Origin: Pseudomonas helvetica
GTDB lineage: Bacteria > Pseudomonadota > Gammaproteobacteria > Pseudomonadales > Pseudomonadaceae
Direction: 5' to 3'
DNA length: 64,000 bases
NCBI RefSeq assembly: GCF_039908645.1
Contig: NZ_CP150917.1
Location: 4,351,501-4,415,500 of the forward strand
Shown here: positions 30,244-38,298 of the stretch, in pieces
How positions within the stretch are numbered: position 1 is the first letter of the stretch
How the letters are laid out: each line of letters opens with the position of its first letter
Program-made: the position numbers and the translations under genes
Notes under the pieces: model-generated
Seen by the model: only the letters and a program-made list of their open reading frames with translations
Database searches by the model: none
What the model was told of the DNA's origin: nothing

Positions 30244-30759
30244 ATGCCCCGGCGCTTATTCAAACGTTACATGCCAGACCCGACCAGCATCCGGGAACAC
30301 AAATCCTTACGCTTTCTCGGCACGCTGCTGCACGACCCGAACCTCTGGCACCTCAATCGGCATTCGGTTGCGCGCGCCATGGCCATTGGCGTGTTCGCCG
30401 CATTTCTACCGATTCCGTTGCAAATGCTGGTGGCGGCAATGCTCGCCATTTGGCTGCGCGGCAATATTCCGATCGCCGTGAGTCTGGTCTGGCTGACCAA
30501 CCCGATCACCATGCCCGTGGTGTTTTACTGCACCTATCAGACCGGCGCCTGGCTGATGGATGTCCCCGCCCGCAGCCTGCCGGATGAGCTGACCTGGGAA
30601 TGGATCAGCGGTGAGCTGTCGACTCTTTGGCAACCGTTTCTACTGGGCTCGGTGGTGACTGGCCTGGTGCTCGGCGCGTTGGCCTACTGCCTGACCATGA
30701 CCTACTGGCGCTGGTGGGTCGGTCGGCAATGGACGCGGCGCAGGCAGAGTCGGATGTAG
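30244..30759 (+). CDS. DUF2062 membrane protein
   Basis: A 171-residue protein with the DUF2062 pattern: 'SVARAMAIGVFAAFLPIPLQM' and 'LVWLTNPITMPVVFYCTYQTG' with three or four transmembrane segments between residues 45 and 160. The function is unknown; members often sit beside comEC, as here, where it is divergent. The ATG at 30244 begins the conserved 'MPRRLFKRYMPD'. It corresponds to PA2985 from memory. Confidence 0.88.
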   Translation: MPRRLFKRYMPDPTSIREHKSLRFLGTLLHDPNLWHLNRHSVARAMAIGVFAAFLPIPLQMLVAAMLAIWLRGNIPIAVSLVWLTNPITMPVVFYCTYQTGAWLMDVPARSLPDELTWEWISGELSTLWQPFLLGSVVTGLVLGALAYCLTMTYWRWWVGRQWTRRRQSRM

Positions 30760-30764
30760 AACGC

Positions 30765-30793
30765 AATAACGGCACCTTTGAGGTGCCGTTATT
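30765..30793. terminator. Possible terminator after the DUF2062 gene
   Basis: A perfect 12 bp inverted repeat AATAACGGCACC / GGTGCCGTTATT with a 5 base loop lies just after the stop codon. The usual T-run is missing beyond TT, so termination is only likely. Confidence 0.5.
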
Positions 30794-30861
30794 GATTCCG
30801 TTACGCGCGTTTATATTTGCCGACTCAGCCCCCGTCGGAGGCTACAGCACCTTGCGTAGCG

Positions 30862-31133
30862 ACCTACACCTACGCCAGAATCCGCCGGCTTGTGCGCTTT
30901 GGTCCTCGCTTCTATTGTTCTCCTGTCGCTGCCCATCAGCGATCGGGTTTAGCAGCTCGGAGGTTTCACGTAGGTGCACTGCACTTCAGAAATTCAGGTA
31001 TTCCATCCCTGAACTCTATGGTGGCTGTGCGCAGGGCACCCTCGGGTGCGCCGGTTTTTCGTGATTCCTCCCGGTCTGCTAACCTGCGTACAGCCGCCAC
31101 CCTTTCGTTTAGCAGCGAATCGGTGGTAGCTCC
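30862..31133 (+). ncRNA. Structured leader RNA upstream of the DUF6124-type gene
   Basis: This stretch has no convincing gene and many possible helices. CTGTGCGCAG (31025-31034) can pair with CTGCGTACAG (31084-31093). Between them lies the hairpin GCACCC/GGGTGC (31036-31048). CTGCTAA (31076-31082) inside that loop can pair with TTAGCAG (31109-31115) outside it, a pseudoknot. CCACC (31097-31101) can pair with GTGG (31021-31024) or with GGTGG (31122-31126), just before the ribosome binding site. Upstream, CACCTACG (30867-30874) can pair with CGTAGGTG (30969-30976). I recall similar leaders before DUF3077/DUF6124 genes in other pseudomonads (the Rfam 'DUF3077 RNA' may be this), but could not check. 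Confidence 0.65.
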
Positions 31134-31151
31134 AAAGAGGAAATTACAACA

Positions 31152-31526
31152 ATGTTCAAACCAACTCCAAATCCGCCCGAAACCGATCCGGTTTCTCCCT
31201 ACGCCTCCCTCGATTCAAAAGAACTCCACTCCGCCGCGCACCGTGCGCTCGATCATTACCTGGTGCTACCCGAGACCAAGCAGTTGTTAGCCGACCGACG
31301 CCCCGGCTGCATTTTTGTCATCGCCCCCGACATCGACAGCGAAACCCTGCTGGCCCACGCCTGCGAGACCCTCGCCTCGGTCAATGTCATGGCCAGCGAT
31401 CTGGCGTTTGAACTTGAAGGCCCCAAACGCAATACCGCACTGGCGATTCAACAGATGATTTCTCTGGCCGAGTTGGCGGTGAATCGGGCGCTGGATCACC
31501 TCGATCCACCGGACTCACCGCAGTAG
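31152..31526 (+). CDS. DUF6124-type small protein
   Basis: A 124-residue acidic, helical protein with no signal peptide or transmembrane segment. The conserved core is 'IDSETLLAHACETLASVNVMASDLA' followed by 'KRNTALAIQQMISLAELAVNRALD'. This matches the DUF6124 family, which is abundant in Pseudomonas and of unknown function. The ribosome binding site AAGAGG lies 11 bases before the ATG and directly after the structured leader. A divergent paralogue lies at 40110-40487. The family name is from memory. Confidence 0.85.
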   Translation: MFKPTPNPPETDPVSPYASLDSKELHSAAHRALDHYLVLPETKQLLADRRPGCIFVIAPDIDSETLLAHACETLASVNVMASDLAFELEGPKRNTALAIQQMISLAELAVNRALDHLDPPDSPQ

Positions 31527-31540
31527 CACGCCAACACGCT

Positions 31541-31564
31541 GATCGTTCCCGCGTGGGAACGATC
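31541..31564. repeat. Perfect inverted repeat
   Basis: GATCGTTCCC and GGGAACGATC flank CGCGT-type centre sequence. It lacks a T-tract and resembles the small palindromes common between Pseudomonas genes. Its role is unknown. Confidence 0.5.
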
Positions 31565-31575
31565 ATCAATAAACA

Positions 31576-31609
31576 AAGGCCTCCACTTGGGAGCAACGCT
31601 GGAGGCCTG
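31576..31609. repeat. Inverted repeat downstream of the DUF6124-type gene
   Basis: The arms AGGCCTCCA and TGGAGGCCT are perfect complements around a 15 base loop. No T-tract follows, so I do not call it a terminator. Confidence 0.45.
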
Positions 31610-31619
31610 AGAAGTATCT

Positions 31620-31708
31620 GTGGCGAGGGAGCTTGCTCCCGCTGGACTGCGCAGCAGGCCCAATTCAGGGCCGCTTCGCGCCCCAGCGGGAGCAAGCTCC
31701 CTCGCCAC
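31620..31708. repeat. REP inverted pair (REPIN)
   Basis: Two perfect 26 bp arms, 31620-31645 and 31683-31708, start with GTGGCGAGGGAGCTTGCTCC. This is another Pseudomonas REP family. A lone, diverged half element lies at about 31795-31820. These repeats and the two palindromes before them fill the 312 bp gap to the next gene; nothing else is evident in it. Confidence 0.92.
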
Positions 31709-31838
31709 AACTGCGGATGTGCCTGAAACATCGGCTTAAGTGAACAGCATTATCCACTTGGGAGGCCGTTTTTTGTGTAGTACCCATCTTTTGCAGTGCT
31801 GGCAAGCTCGCTCCCACAAGGATCGAGTTTGCCGCAGG

Positions 31839-32618
31839 TTAGGTGCGCATCCCGCGTCCGCTGACCAGCAACCGCGCGCAACCGATGTACAGCACCACGG
31901 TTGCCACCAGCATGAAGGTAATGGCGATGCTGATCTTGATGTCCGAAACGCCGAGGATGCCGTAACGGAAAGCGTTGACCATGTGCAGCACCGGGTTGGC
32001 CAGCGACACGGTCTGCCAGAACGGTGGCAGCAGGCTGATCGAATAAAACACCCCGCCCAGGTAGGTCAACGGCGTCAGCACGAACGTCGGGATAATCGAA
32101 ATATCGTCGAAGTTGCGTGCAAAAACCGCGTTGATGAAACCCAGTAGCGAAAAGATCGTTGCCGTCAGCAGCACCACCAGCAGGGTAATCCCCAAATGGT
32201 GCACTTGCAGGTGAGTGAAGAACAGCGAAAGCAGCGTCACGATCACCCCCACCGCCAGGCCACGCAGCACTCCGCCCACGGTGTAGCCGATCAGGATGGT
32301 GTGCGGCGAAACCGGTGAAACCATCAGTTCTTCGATGGAGCGTTGGAATTTGCTGCCGAAAAAGCTTGAGACCACGTTGCCGTAGGCGTTGGTGATCACC
32401 GACATCATGATCAAGCCCGGCACGATGTATTCCATATAGGTGAAGCCACCCATATCACCGATTTGCCGGCCAATCAGATTACCGAAGATCACAAAGTACA
32501 GAACCATGGTGATGGCTGGCGGCAGCAGGGTCTGCGGCCAGATCCGGGTAAAACGCCGGACCTCTCGATAAACAATGGTATTGAGCGCAACGAGGTTGGG
32601 TTTCAGTTCGGAACTCAT
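31839..32618 (-). CDS. ABC-2 type transporter permease (YadH-like)
   Basis: A 259-residue permease with six hydrophobic segments and the ABC-2 pattern 'EELMVSPVSPHTILIGYTVGG' after the second, plus 'LTYLGGVFYSISLLPPFWQ'. It exports an unknown substrate with the ATPase encoded just upstream, which it overlaps by 4 nt. The pair resembles E. coli YadG/YadH and PA2811-PA2812. Confidence 0.9.
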   Translation of the reverse strand: MSSELKPNLVALNTIVYREVRRFTRIWPQTLLPPAITMVLYFVIFGNLIGRQIGDMGGFTYMEYIVPGLIMMSVITNAYGNVVSSFFGSKFQRSIEELMVSPVSPHTILIGYTVGGVLRGLAVGVIVTLLSLFFTHLQVHHLGITLLVVLLTATIFSLLGFINAVFARNFDDISIIPTFVLTPLTYLGGVFYSISLLPPFWQTVSLANPVLHMVNAFRYGILGVSDIKISIAITFMLVATVVLYIGCARLLVSGRGMRT

Positions 32619-33547
32619 ACGGCCACCTTCGCCAGATTTTTCTCCACCAGAGACACGAACAACTCCTCAAGGCGATTGGTTTTGTTGCGCAGGCTCAGCA
32701 CTTCGATGTTCTGCATGGCCAACTGACCGAACAACGCGGTAATACCGACGGCCTTGTCGACCTGGACTTCCAGGGTGTGGCTGTCGACCAGGCGAGTCGG
32801 ATAGCCGATCAACTGCGGCGCCACCGTCATGTCGTTCTTCAGGTCCAGCAGGAACGTCTCGACATGCAGCTGGCTGAGCAGGTTACGCATGCTGGTGTTT
32901 TCGACGATGGTGCCGTGGTCGATGATGCCGATGTTGCGGCACAGCTGCTCAGCCTCTTCCAGGTAATGCGTGGTGAGGATGATGGTGATGCCTTTCTGGT
33001 TCAGCTCGGTGAGGAAAGTCCACATCGAGCGACGCAGTTCGATGTCCACGCCGGCAGTCGGTTCGTCGAGGATCAGCAGGCGCGGTTCATGCACCAGCGC
33101 ACGCGCAATCATCAGTCGACGCTTCATGCCGCCCGACAGTGAGCGTGACGGCACATCGCGCTTGTCCCACAGGCCGAGCTGAGTCAGGTATTGCTCAGCG
33201 CGTTCCTTGGCGATTTTGGGCGGGATACCGTAGTAACCGGCCTGGGTCACGACGATGTCGAAGGTCTTTTCAAACTGGTTAAAGTTGAATTCCTGCGGCA
33301 CCACGCCGATGCAGCGCTTGAGCCCCGCCGGGTCGCGGTCCAGGTCGTGGCCAAAGATATTCACCGTTCCGCTGGTCTTGTTCACCAGGGTCGAGAGAAT
33401 GCCGATGGTCGTGGATTTGCCGGCGCCGTTGGGGCCGAGCAAGGCGAAAAAGTCACCTTCGGCGACATCCAGATCGATACCACTCAAGGCCTGGAAACCG
33501 TTGCCGTAGGTTTTGGTTAGCTGCCGGATGGACAGAGCAGAACTCAT
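32615..33547 (-). CDS. ABC transporter ATP-binding protein (YadG-like)
   Basis: A 310-residue ATPase: Walker A 'LLGPNGAGKSTTIG', signature 'SLSGGMKRRLMIARAL', Walker B 'LLILDEPTAGVD', then a C-terminal extension typical of the DrrA/YadG group. ATG at 33547 was chosen over a GTG 18 bases upstream because it begins 'MSSALSIRQLTKTYG'. It drives the permease encoded downstream. Confidence 0.92.
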   Translation of the reverse strand: MSSALSIRQLTKTYGNGFQALSGIDLDVAEGDFFALLGPNGAGKSTTIGILSTLVNKTSGTVNIFGHDLDRDPAGLKRCIGVVPQEFNFNQFEKTFDIVVTQAGYYGIPPKIAKERAEQYLTQLGLWDKRDVPSRSLSGGMKRRLMIARALVHEPRLLILDEPTAGVDIELRRSMWTFLTELNQKGITIILTTHYLEEAEQLCRNIGIIDHGTIVENTSMRNLLSQLHVETFLLDLKNDMTVAPQLIGYPTRLVDSHTLEVQVDKAVGITALFGQLAMQNIEVLSLRNKTNRLEELFVSLVEKNLAKVAV

Positions 33548-33680
33548 ATCGGATTTACGCACCAAGAAGGAAAGTCAGGAATAAATAAGAGCGGGCGGCG
33601 ACCCATGCAACCGCGGCGCATGAACGCAATGGTGCTTGGCGACGCCGCACAAGTACAGTCAAGTGTGTTGATAGTCAGTA

Positions 33681-34304
33681 TTAAGTCAACGCGGTCATGA
33701 CAGCTTTTTGATAAGCCGGACGTTGCTTCAGTCGCGCATACCAGGCTTGCAGATGAGGCATTGGCGCTCGCTCGATGGGCATCTCGAACCAGGCATAGAT
33801 AAAGCTGCCCAACGGAATATCGCCCGCGCCGATCTCGTCGCCGGACAAATACGGCTTCTGCGCCAATGCCTGGTCGACCATCGACAGCAATTGCTCACAG
33901 GTTTTCTGCGCCGCGTTGATCGCCACCCAATCCTGCTGATCGGCCGGGGTGCGCAATACGCCCCAGAACACCTGGCGGAAAGGTTCGGCAAACGACGAAG
34001 TGGTCCAGTCCATCCACTTTTCCGCGCTCGCCCGGGCCTGCACATCGGCCGGGAACCAGTTCGAACCCGCTGCGTGACGGGCAGCCAGGTAACGCACGAT
34101 GGCGTTGGATTCCCACAGCACAAAACCGTCGTCTTCAATCACCGGAATGCGGCCATTGGGGTTCATCGCGCGATATTCCGGTGTGTCGACCACACCAAAA
34201 GCCCCGCCCGCATCCTGCGTTTCGTAGGTCAGCCCGAGCTCTTCGGCGCACCACAGTGCCTTTCTGACATTCGACGAATTTTTCCGACCCCAGATCTTCA
34301 GCAT
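33681..34304 (-). CDS. Glutathione S-transferase family protein
   Basis: A 207-residue GST with the thioredoxin-like N-terminal domain (Ser in 'RKNSSNVRKALW' as the likely glutathione-activating residue, cis-Pro in 'GRIPVIEDDGF', 'WESNAIVRYL' for the gamma-glutamyl group) and an all-helical C-terminal domain. The physiological substrate is unknown. It is 45 bp upstream of the transglutaminase-like gene in the leftward direction and may form its own unit. Confidence 0.92.
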   Translation of the reverse strand: MLKIWGRKNSSNVRKALWCAEELGLTYETQDAGGAFGVVDTPEYRAMNPNGRIPVIEDDGFVLWESNAIVRYLAARHAAGSNWFPADVQARASAEKWMDWTTSSFAEPFRQVFWGVLRTPADQQDWVAINAAQKTCEQLLSMVDQALAQKPYLSGDEIGAGDIPLGSFIYAWFEMPIERAPMPHLQAWYARLKQRPAYQKAVMTALT

Positions 34305-34349
34305 GACCGCTCCTCGATGGATGAATGCCGAGGCAGTCTACGCCCCGGA

Positions 34350-35009
34350 TCAGCCGCGACTCAAATCGCTCTGCATGTCGCCCAACAGGGCTGGCGACTG
34401 CTCACCGAACAAATGCGGGTAGAGTTTTTCCAGGTACTCGAAGAAGAACGCTTCGGGCACGTCGGCGAACTGGCCATGGTCGACCAGGTACTCCATCGAC
34501 TGCAGCCCCTGGCGATTGAACGGGTGGAAGACGCTGTCATTGATCCCGTCGAACTCCAGCGCCGGTACATCGAACAGCTCACAGAGCTTCTGGTTGAACG
34601 CCGGTGTGGCCTTGACCCAACGCCCCTGCAAATACAACTCGGTGTAACCGTGCATGGCGAACACGTCACTCTTGAGCAACTCGATCAAGCGCGGGGTCGA
34701 CAGGTGATTGCGCACATCCGCAAGACCGATCCGCGCGGCGATCCCGCAGTGCCGCGCGCAACCGGCCAGCAAGGTGGCTTTGGGTACGCAGTAGCTCTCA
34801 CCGGTGGCCAGCGCATAACTGCCACGCAAGGTCGCGGGATCACGGCTGAAGGTGTAGGGGTTGTAGCGCACCGCTTCACGCACGGCGTAATACAGGCTCA
34901 CCGCCTGCTCGACCGGATCACGGCTGTTGCCGCGGTGCCGTTCAGCGAACTCCACCACCGCTGGGTGGTCACTATCGATGAAGCGGCCGGGGCTCAGGTA
35001 CTCGTGCAT
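34350..35009 (-). CDS. Transglutaminase-like cysteine protease family protein
   Basis: A 219-residue protein with the transglutaminase-core triad: Cys in 'GESYCVPKATLLAGCAR', His in 'MHGYTELYLQGRWV' and Asp in the following strand ('FDGINDSVF' is the closest candidate). There is no signal peptide, so it acts in the cytoplasm. ATG at 35009 has AGGAG nine bases upstream; a much longer in-frame extension (to 35384) is low-complexity and lies over the upstream fadE region, so it was rejected. The target is unknown. Confidence 0.85.
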   Translation of the reverse strand: MHEYLSPGRFIDSDHPAVVEFAERHRGNSRDPVEQAVSLYYAVREAVRYNPYTFSRDPATLRGSYALATGESYCVPKATLLAGCARHCGIAARIGLADVRNHLSTPRLIELLKSDVFAMHGYTELYLQGRWVKATPAFNQKLCELFDVPALEFDGINDSVFHPFNRQGLQSMEYLVDHGQFADVPEAFFFEYLEKLYPHLFGEQSPALLGDMQSDLSRG

Positions 35010-35258
35010 GAGAACAATCTCCTGGAGAAGCCCTGAGTCTATCGGCAGACCCAGCACAGAGATAACGACGTTTCGGCCAAATACGAGAGCTTGTCGCACG
35101 CTCAGCGGAGCTTTTTTACAGCGTCCGCCAGCGCTATCACTCACGAAATTCACCGCTGTTTCCCACGATTTCAAACACATCGCTCTGACCACCCTGTTTT
35201 GCAGATGCCGTCTAAGCTCTGAAGGTGGTTTTGACCCTGGCTTCACGGAGGATTGAAT

Positions 35259-37706
35259 ATGCTGTTGTTGTGGATACTGGTTCTGGTGGTCGGGATTGCC
35301 TGGCTGGCTCACCGCCGCATCGCGCCCCTGCCCGCCCTGGGTATCGTGGCGGTCTATCTGCTGGCGATGGGAATCTTCAGCCACGCTCGAGGCTGGCTGC
35401 TGCTGATTTTCTGGATCGTGCTGGCCGTCGTCGCGGCGCCACTGCTGCTGCCCGACCTGCGGCGCAAATATTTCAGTGCCCCATTGTTCAACTGGTTCCA
35501 GAAAACCCTACCGCCAATGTCGCAAACCGAACGCGACGCCATCGATGCCGGCACCGTCTGGTGGGATGGCGAGCTGTTCAGCGGGCGTCCGGACTGGAAC
35601 AAACTGCTGTCCTATCCCAAAGCGCAGTTGAGCGAAGAAGAACAGGCGTTCATCGATGGCCCGACCGAGGAGCTCTGCGCCATGGTCAGCGACTGGCAGA
35701 TCGGCCAGGCGATGGACCTGCCGGCCGAGGCTTGGGCGCACATCAAGCAGAATGGTTTTTTTGCCCTGATCATCCCGAAGGAGTTCGGCGGCAAGGGATT
35801 TTCCGCCTACGCCCACTCGCAAGTGGCGATGAAACTGGCCACCCGCAGCGGCGACCTGGCATCGACCGTGATGGTGCCCAACTCCCTCGGCCCGGCCGAA
35901 CTGTTGCTGCATTACGGCACCGATGAACAACGCAACCATTACCTGCCCCGTCTGGCGCGTGGCGACGACATCCCGTGTTTCGCGTTGACCGGCCCGCTGG
36001 CCGGCTCCGATGCGGGCGCTATGCCTGACACCGGGGTGATCTGCAAAGGTGAATGGGAAGGCCAGGAAGTCCTGGGGCTGCGGCTGAACTGGGAAAAACG
36101 CTACATCACCCTCGGCCCGGTCGCCACCCTGCTCGGCCTGGCGTTCAAGGCTTATGACCCGGATCATCTGCTGGGTGACGAGGAAGACCTTGGCATCAGC
36201 CTCGCGTTGATCCCGACCGACACCGCCGGTGTGGACATCGGTCGACGCCACCTGCCCCTCGGCGCCGCGTTCATGAACGGCCCGAACTCCGGCAAGGACG
36301 TATTCGTGCCGTTGGACTTCCTCATCGGCGGCCAGGAGATGCTCGGCAAAGGCTGGATGATGCTGATGAATTGCCTGTCGGTCGGGCGTTCTATTTCGCT
36401 GCCGGCAGTCGGCACCGGGGCGGCCAAGTTCACCAGTCTGGTGACCGGCCAATACGCTCAGGTTCGCGAGCAATTCAACGTGCCGCTGTCGGCCTTCGAA
36501 GGGATTCAGGAAGCGCTGGCACGTATCGGCGGCAACGCCTGGATGATGGACGCCGCGCGGATGCTCACCGCCAACGCGGTGGATCTCGGCGAGAAACCTT
36601 CGGTGCTCTCGGCGATTCTCAAGTATCACCTCACCGAACGCGGTCGCGAATGCATCAGCCACGCCATGGACGTACATGGCGGCAAGGCGATCATCATGGG
36701 CCCCAACAACTACCTCGGGCGCAGCTGGCAAGGCGCGCCGATCTTCATCACGGTGGAAGGCGCGAACATCCTTTCGCGCAACCTGATGATCTTTGGTCAA
36801 GGCGCGATCCGTTGCCATCCGTTCGTGCTCAAGGAAATGGCCCTCGCCGGCCGTGAAGACAAGGACCAGGCACTGAAGGAGTTCGACGGCCTGCTGCTCA
36901 AGCACATCGGTTTCGCCGTGAGCAACGCCGCCAGCACGTTGGTACTGAACCTCGGCTTCGGGCATTTCGAACAGGTACCTGGAGACAAACTCAGCCAGGG
37001 CTACTTCCGCGCCCTCAACCGTCAGGCCGCGGCATTTGCCCTGCTCGCTGACCTGAGCATGATGCTGCTGGGCGGTGAACTGAAACGTCGCGAGCGTCTG
37101 TCGGCCCGACTCGGCGATGTGCTGAGCAACTTGTACCTGGCCTCCGCCGCCCTCAAGCGTTACCACGACCTCGATTCCCCCGAACACATGGCGCCGCTGT
37201 TTACCTGGGCCATGGAAGAGAGTCTCGGCCAGTCGGAACGGGCGCTGGATGAACTGCTGAGCAACTTCCCGAGCAAGGTCCTGGGTTGCCTGATGCGAGT
37301 CATCGTGTTCCCGTTCGGTCGCCGTCACAAAGGGCCGTCGGACACACTCGGCGCCGAAGTGGCAGCGGTCATTGGCCGTGCCAAAGGCGATCCGACGCTC
37401 GAAGAGTTGCTGGGGGGATGTTACCGGCCACAATCAGTCGATGACCCGGTTGGTGCCCTGCAACATGCCTGCAACTTGCTGAGCGCCGCCCAACCGCTGC
37501 AGAAAAAAATGCACTTTGCGCTCAAGAGCGGGCAGTTCAAACCGGGTGCCGGGGAGCACGTCATCGACGCCGCCCTGGAGGCCGGCGTGCTGCAAGCCGC
37601 AGAAGCACATACCCTGCATGAGGCCGAAACCGCGCGGCGCAAAGTGATCGACGTCGATGACTTTTCCAAGGAGCAACTTGAACTGGCGCAGGGCAAGACC
37701 CGCTAA
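35259..37706 (+). CDS. fadE: Acyl-CoA dehydrogenase FadE
   Basis: First step of fatty acid beta-oxidation. The 815-residue protein has two or three N-terminal hydrophobic segments (residues 1-60) and the extended FadE layout with a 200-residue C-terminal domain (DUF1974). 'CFALTGPLAGSDAGAMPD' binds FAD and substrate, and the catalytic Glu is probably in 'VTVEGANILSRNLMIFGQG'-type sequence, here 'ITVEGANILSRN'. ATG at 35259 follows GGAGG; an upstream TTG was discarded. It is divergent from the transglutaminase-like gene, with 249 bp between the starts. Confidence 0.93.
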   Translation: MLLLWILVLVVGIAWLAHRRIAPLPALGIVAVYLLAMGIFSHARGWLLLIFWIVLAVVAAPLLLPDLRRKYFSAPLFNWFQKTLPPMSQTERDAIDAGTVWWDGELFSGRPDWNKLLSYPKAQLSEEEQAFIDGPTEELCAMVSDWQIGQAMDLPAEAWAHIKQNGFFALIIPKEFGGKGFSAYAHSQVAMKLATRSGDLASTVMVPNSLGPAELLLHYGTDEQRNHYLPRLARGDDIPCFALTGPLAGSDAGAMPDTGVICKGEWEGQEVLGLRLNWEKRYITLGPVATLLGLAFKAYDPDHLLGDEEDLGISLALIPTDTAGVDIGRRHLPLGAAFMNGPNSGKDVFVPLDFLIGGQEMLGKGWMMLMNCLSVGRSISLPAVGTGAAKFTSLVTGQYAQVREQFNVPLSAFEGIQEALARIGGNAWMMDAARMLTANAVDLGEKPSVLSAILKYHLTERGRECISHAMDVHGGKAIIMGPNNYLGRSWQGAPIFITVEGANILSRNLMIFGQGAIRCHPFVLKEMALAGREDKDQALKEFDGLLLKHIGFAVSNAASTLVLNLGFGHFEQVPGDKLSQGYFRALNRQAAAFALLADLSMMLLGGELKRRERLSARLGDVLSNLYLASAALKRYHDLDSPEHMAPLFTWAMEESLGQSERALDELLSNFPSKVLGCLMRVIVFPFGRRHKGPSDTLGAEVAAVIGRAKGDPTLEELLGGCYRPQSVDDPVGALQHACNLLSAAQPLQKKMHFALKSGQFKPGAGEHVIDAALEAGVLQAAEAHTLHEAETARRKVIDVDDFSKEQLELAQGKTR

Positions 37707-37801
37707 CGCGGTGGCTCATCCGGCGGGTCAATGATGAAAAGCGGGCGCTGGAGCTATATACTCCGGCGCCCGTTTTGCTTTTGATCTAGAGGACTCCCGT
37801 T

Positions 37802-38200
37802 ATGCTCGACCAAATTCTCGTCCAGCTCGACCTCCTGCGCAGTATCCTGGTCGCTGTCGGTGAAGCCGAGCAGGTTCCAGACGAAAGTCATGCCTTGTTC
37901 CTGGAACGCTTCGACGAACTGCGTGCGTCGCTGCCAATCGATCCGATCGAAAGCCAATACCTGGGCCAGGACATTATTTGTCAGGTCATCACCCGTTATC
38001 CGCAAATTGCCCACCTGGTCCCCCGCGACCTGTTGTGGTATTTCGCCGGCGACTGCCTGCATTACATGCCCGACGATGAAATCGCCCTGTATCAGGCACT
38101 GGAAGAACGTCGTTACGAAGCCGAACAGAACGACGAACCGTTCGACTGGAATCAGGAAAAACAACTGCTGGCCCTGTCGAACCAGGACAGCAAGCACTGA
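37802..38200 (+). CDS. PA2817 family protein of unknown function
   Basis: A 132-residue acidic soluble protein: 'LVPRDLLWYFAGDCLHYMPDDEIALYQALEERRYEAE' is its conserved core. The name comes from my memory of the P. aeruginosa gene next to fadE, where it also follows. No motif points to an activity. It has its own terminator 18 bp after the stop, and a ribosome binding site GAGGA before the ATG. Confidence 0.85.
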   Translation: MLDQILVQLDLLRSILVAVGEAEQVPDESHALFLERFDELRASLPIDPIESQYLGQDIICQVITRYPQIAHLVPRDLLWYFAGDCLHYMPDDEIALYQALEERRYEAEQNDEPFDWNQEKQLLALSNQDSKH

Positions 38201-38217
38201 TCCCGGATCAGAAATAC

Positions 38218-38254
38218 AAAAGGCCCGCATGGTTAAACATGCGGGCCTTTTTTT
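38218..38254 (+). terminator. Intrinsic terminator after the PA2817-family gene
   Basis: Eleven-base arms AGGCCCGCATG (38221-38231) and CATGCGGGCCT (38238-38248) are followed by TTTTTTG and preceded by an A tract, so it can also serve the leftward LysR gene. Confidence 0.94.
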
Positions 38255-38298
38255 GTGGCATTGCCGAATGACTCGGTGGCTTGCTCGCGAAAGGGCCT

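Noticed and set aside
30627..31064. A 145-codon frame across the leader of the DUF6124-type gene
   Set aside because: It starts inside the DUF2062 gene, has no ribosome binding site and crosses the leader's stems; the composition fits non-coding sequence.
34350..35384. A 344-codon version of the transglutaminase-like gene
   Set aside because: The extra 125 residues are low-complexity, overlap the fadE 5' region and have no ribosome binding site; ATG at 35009 has AGGAG at good spacing.
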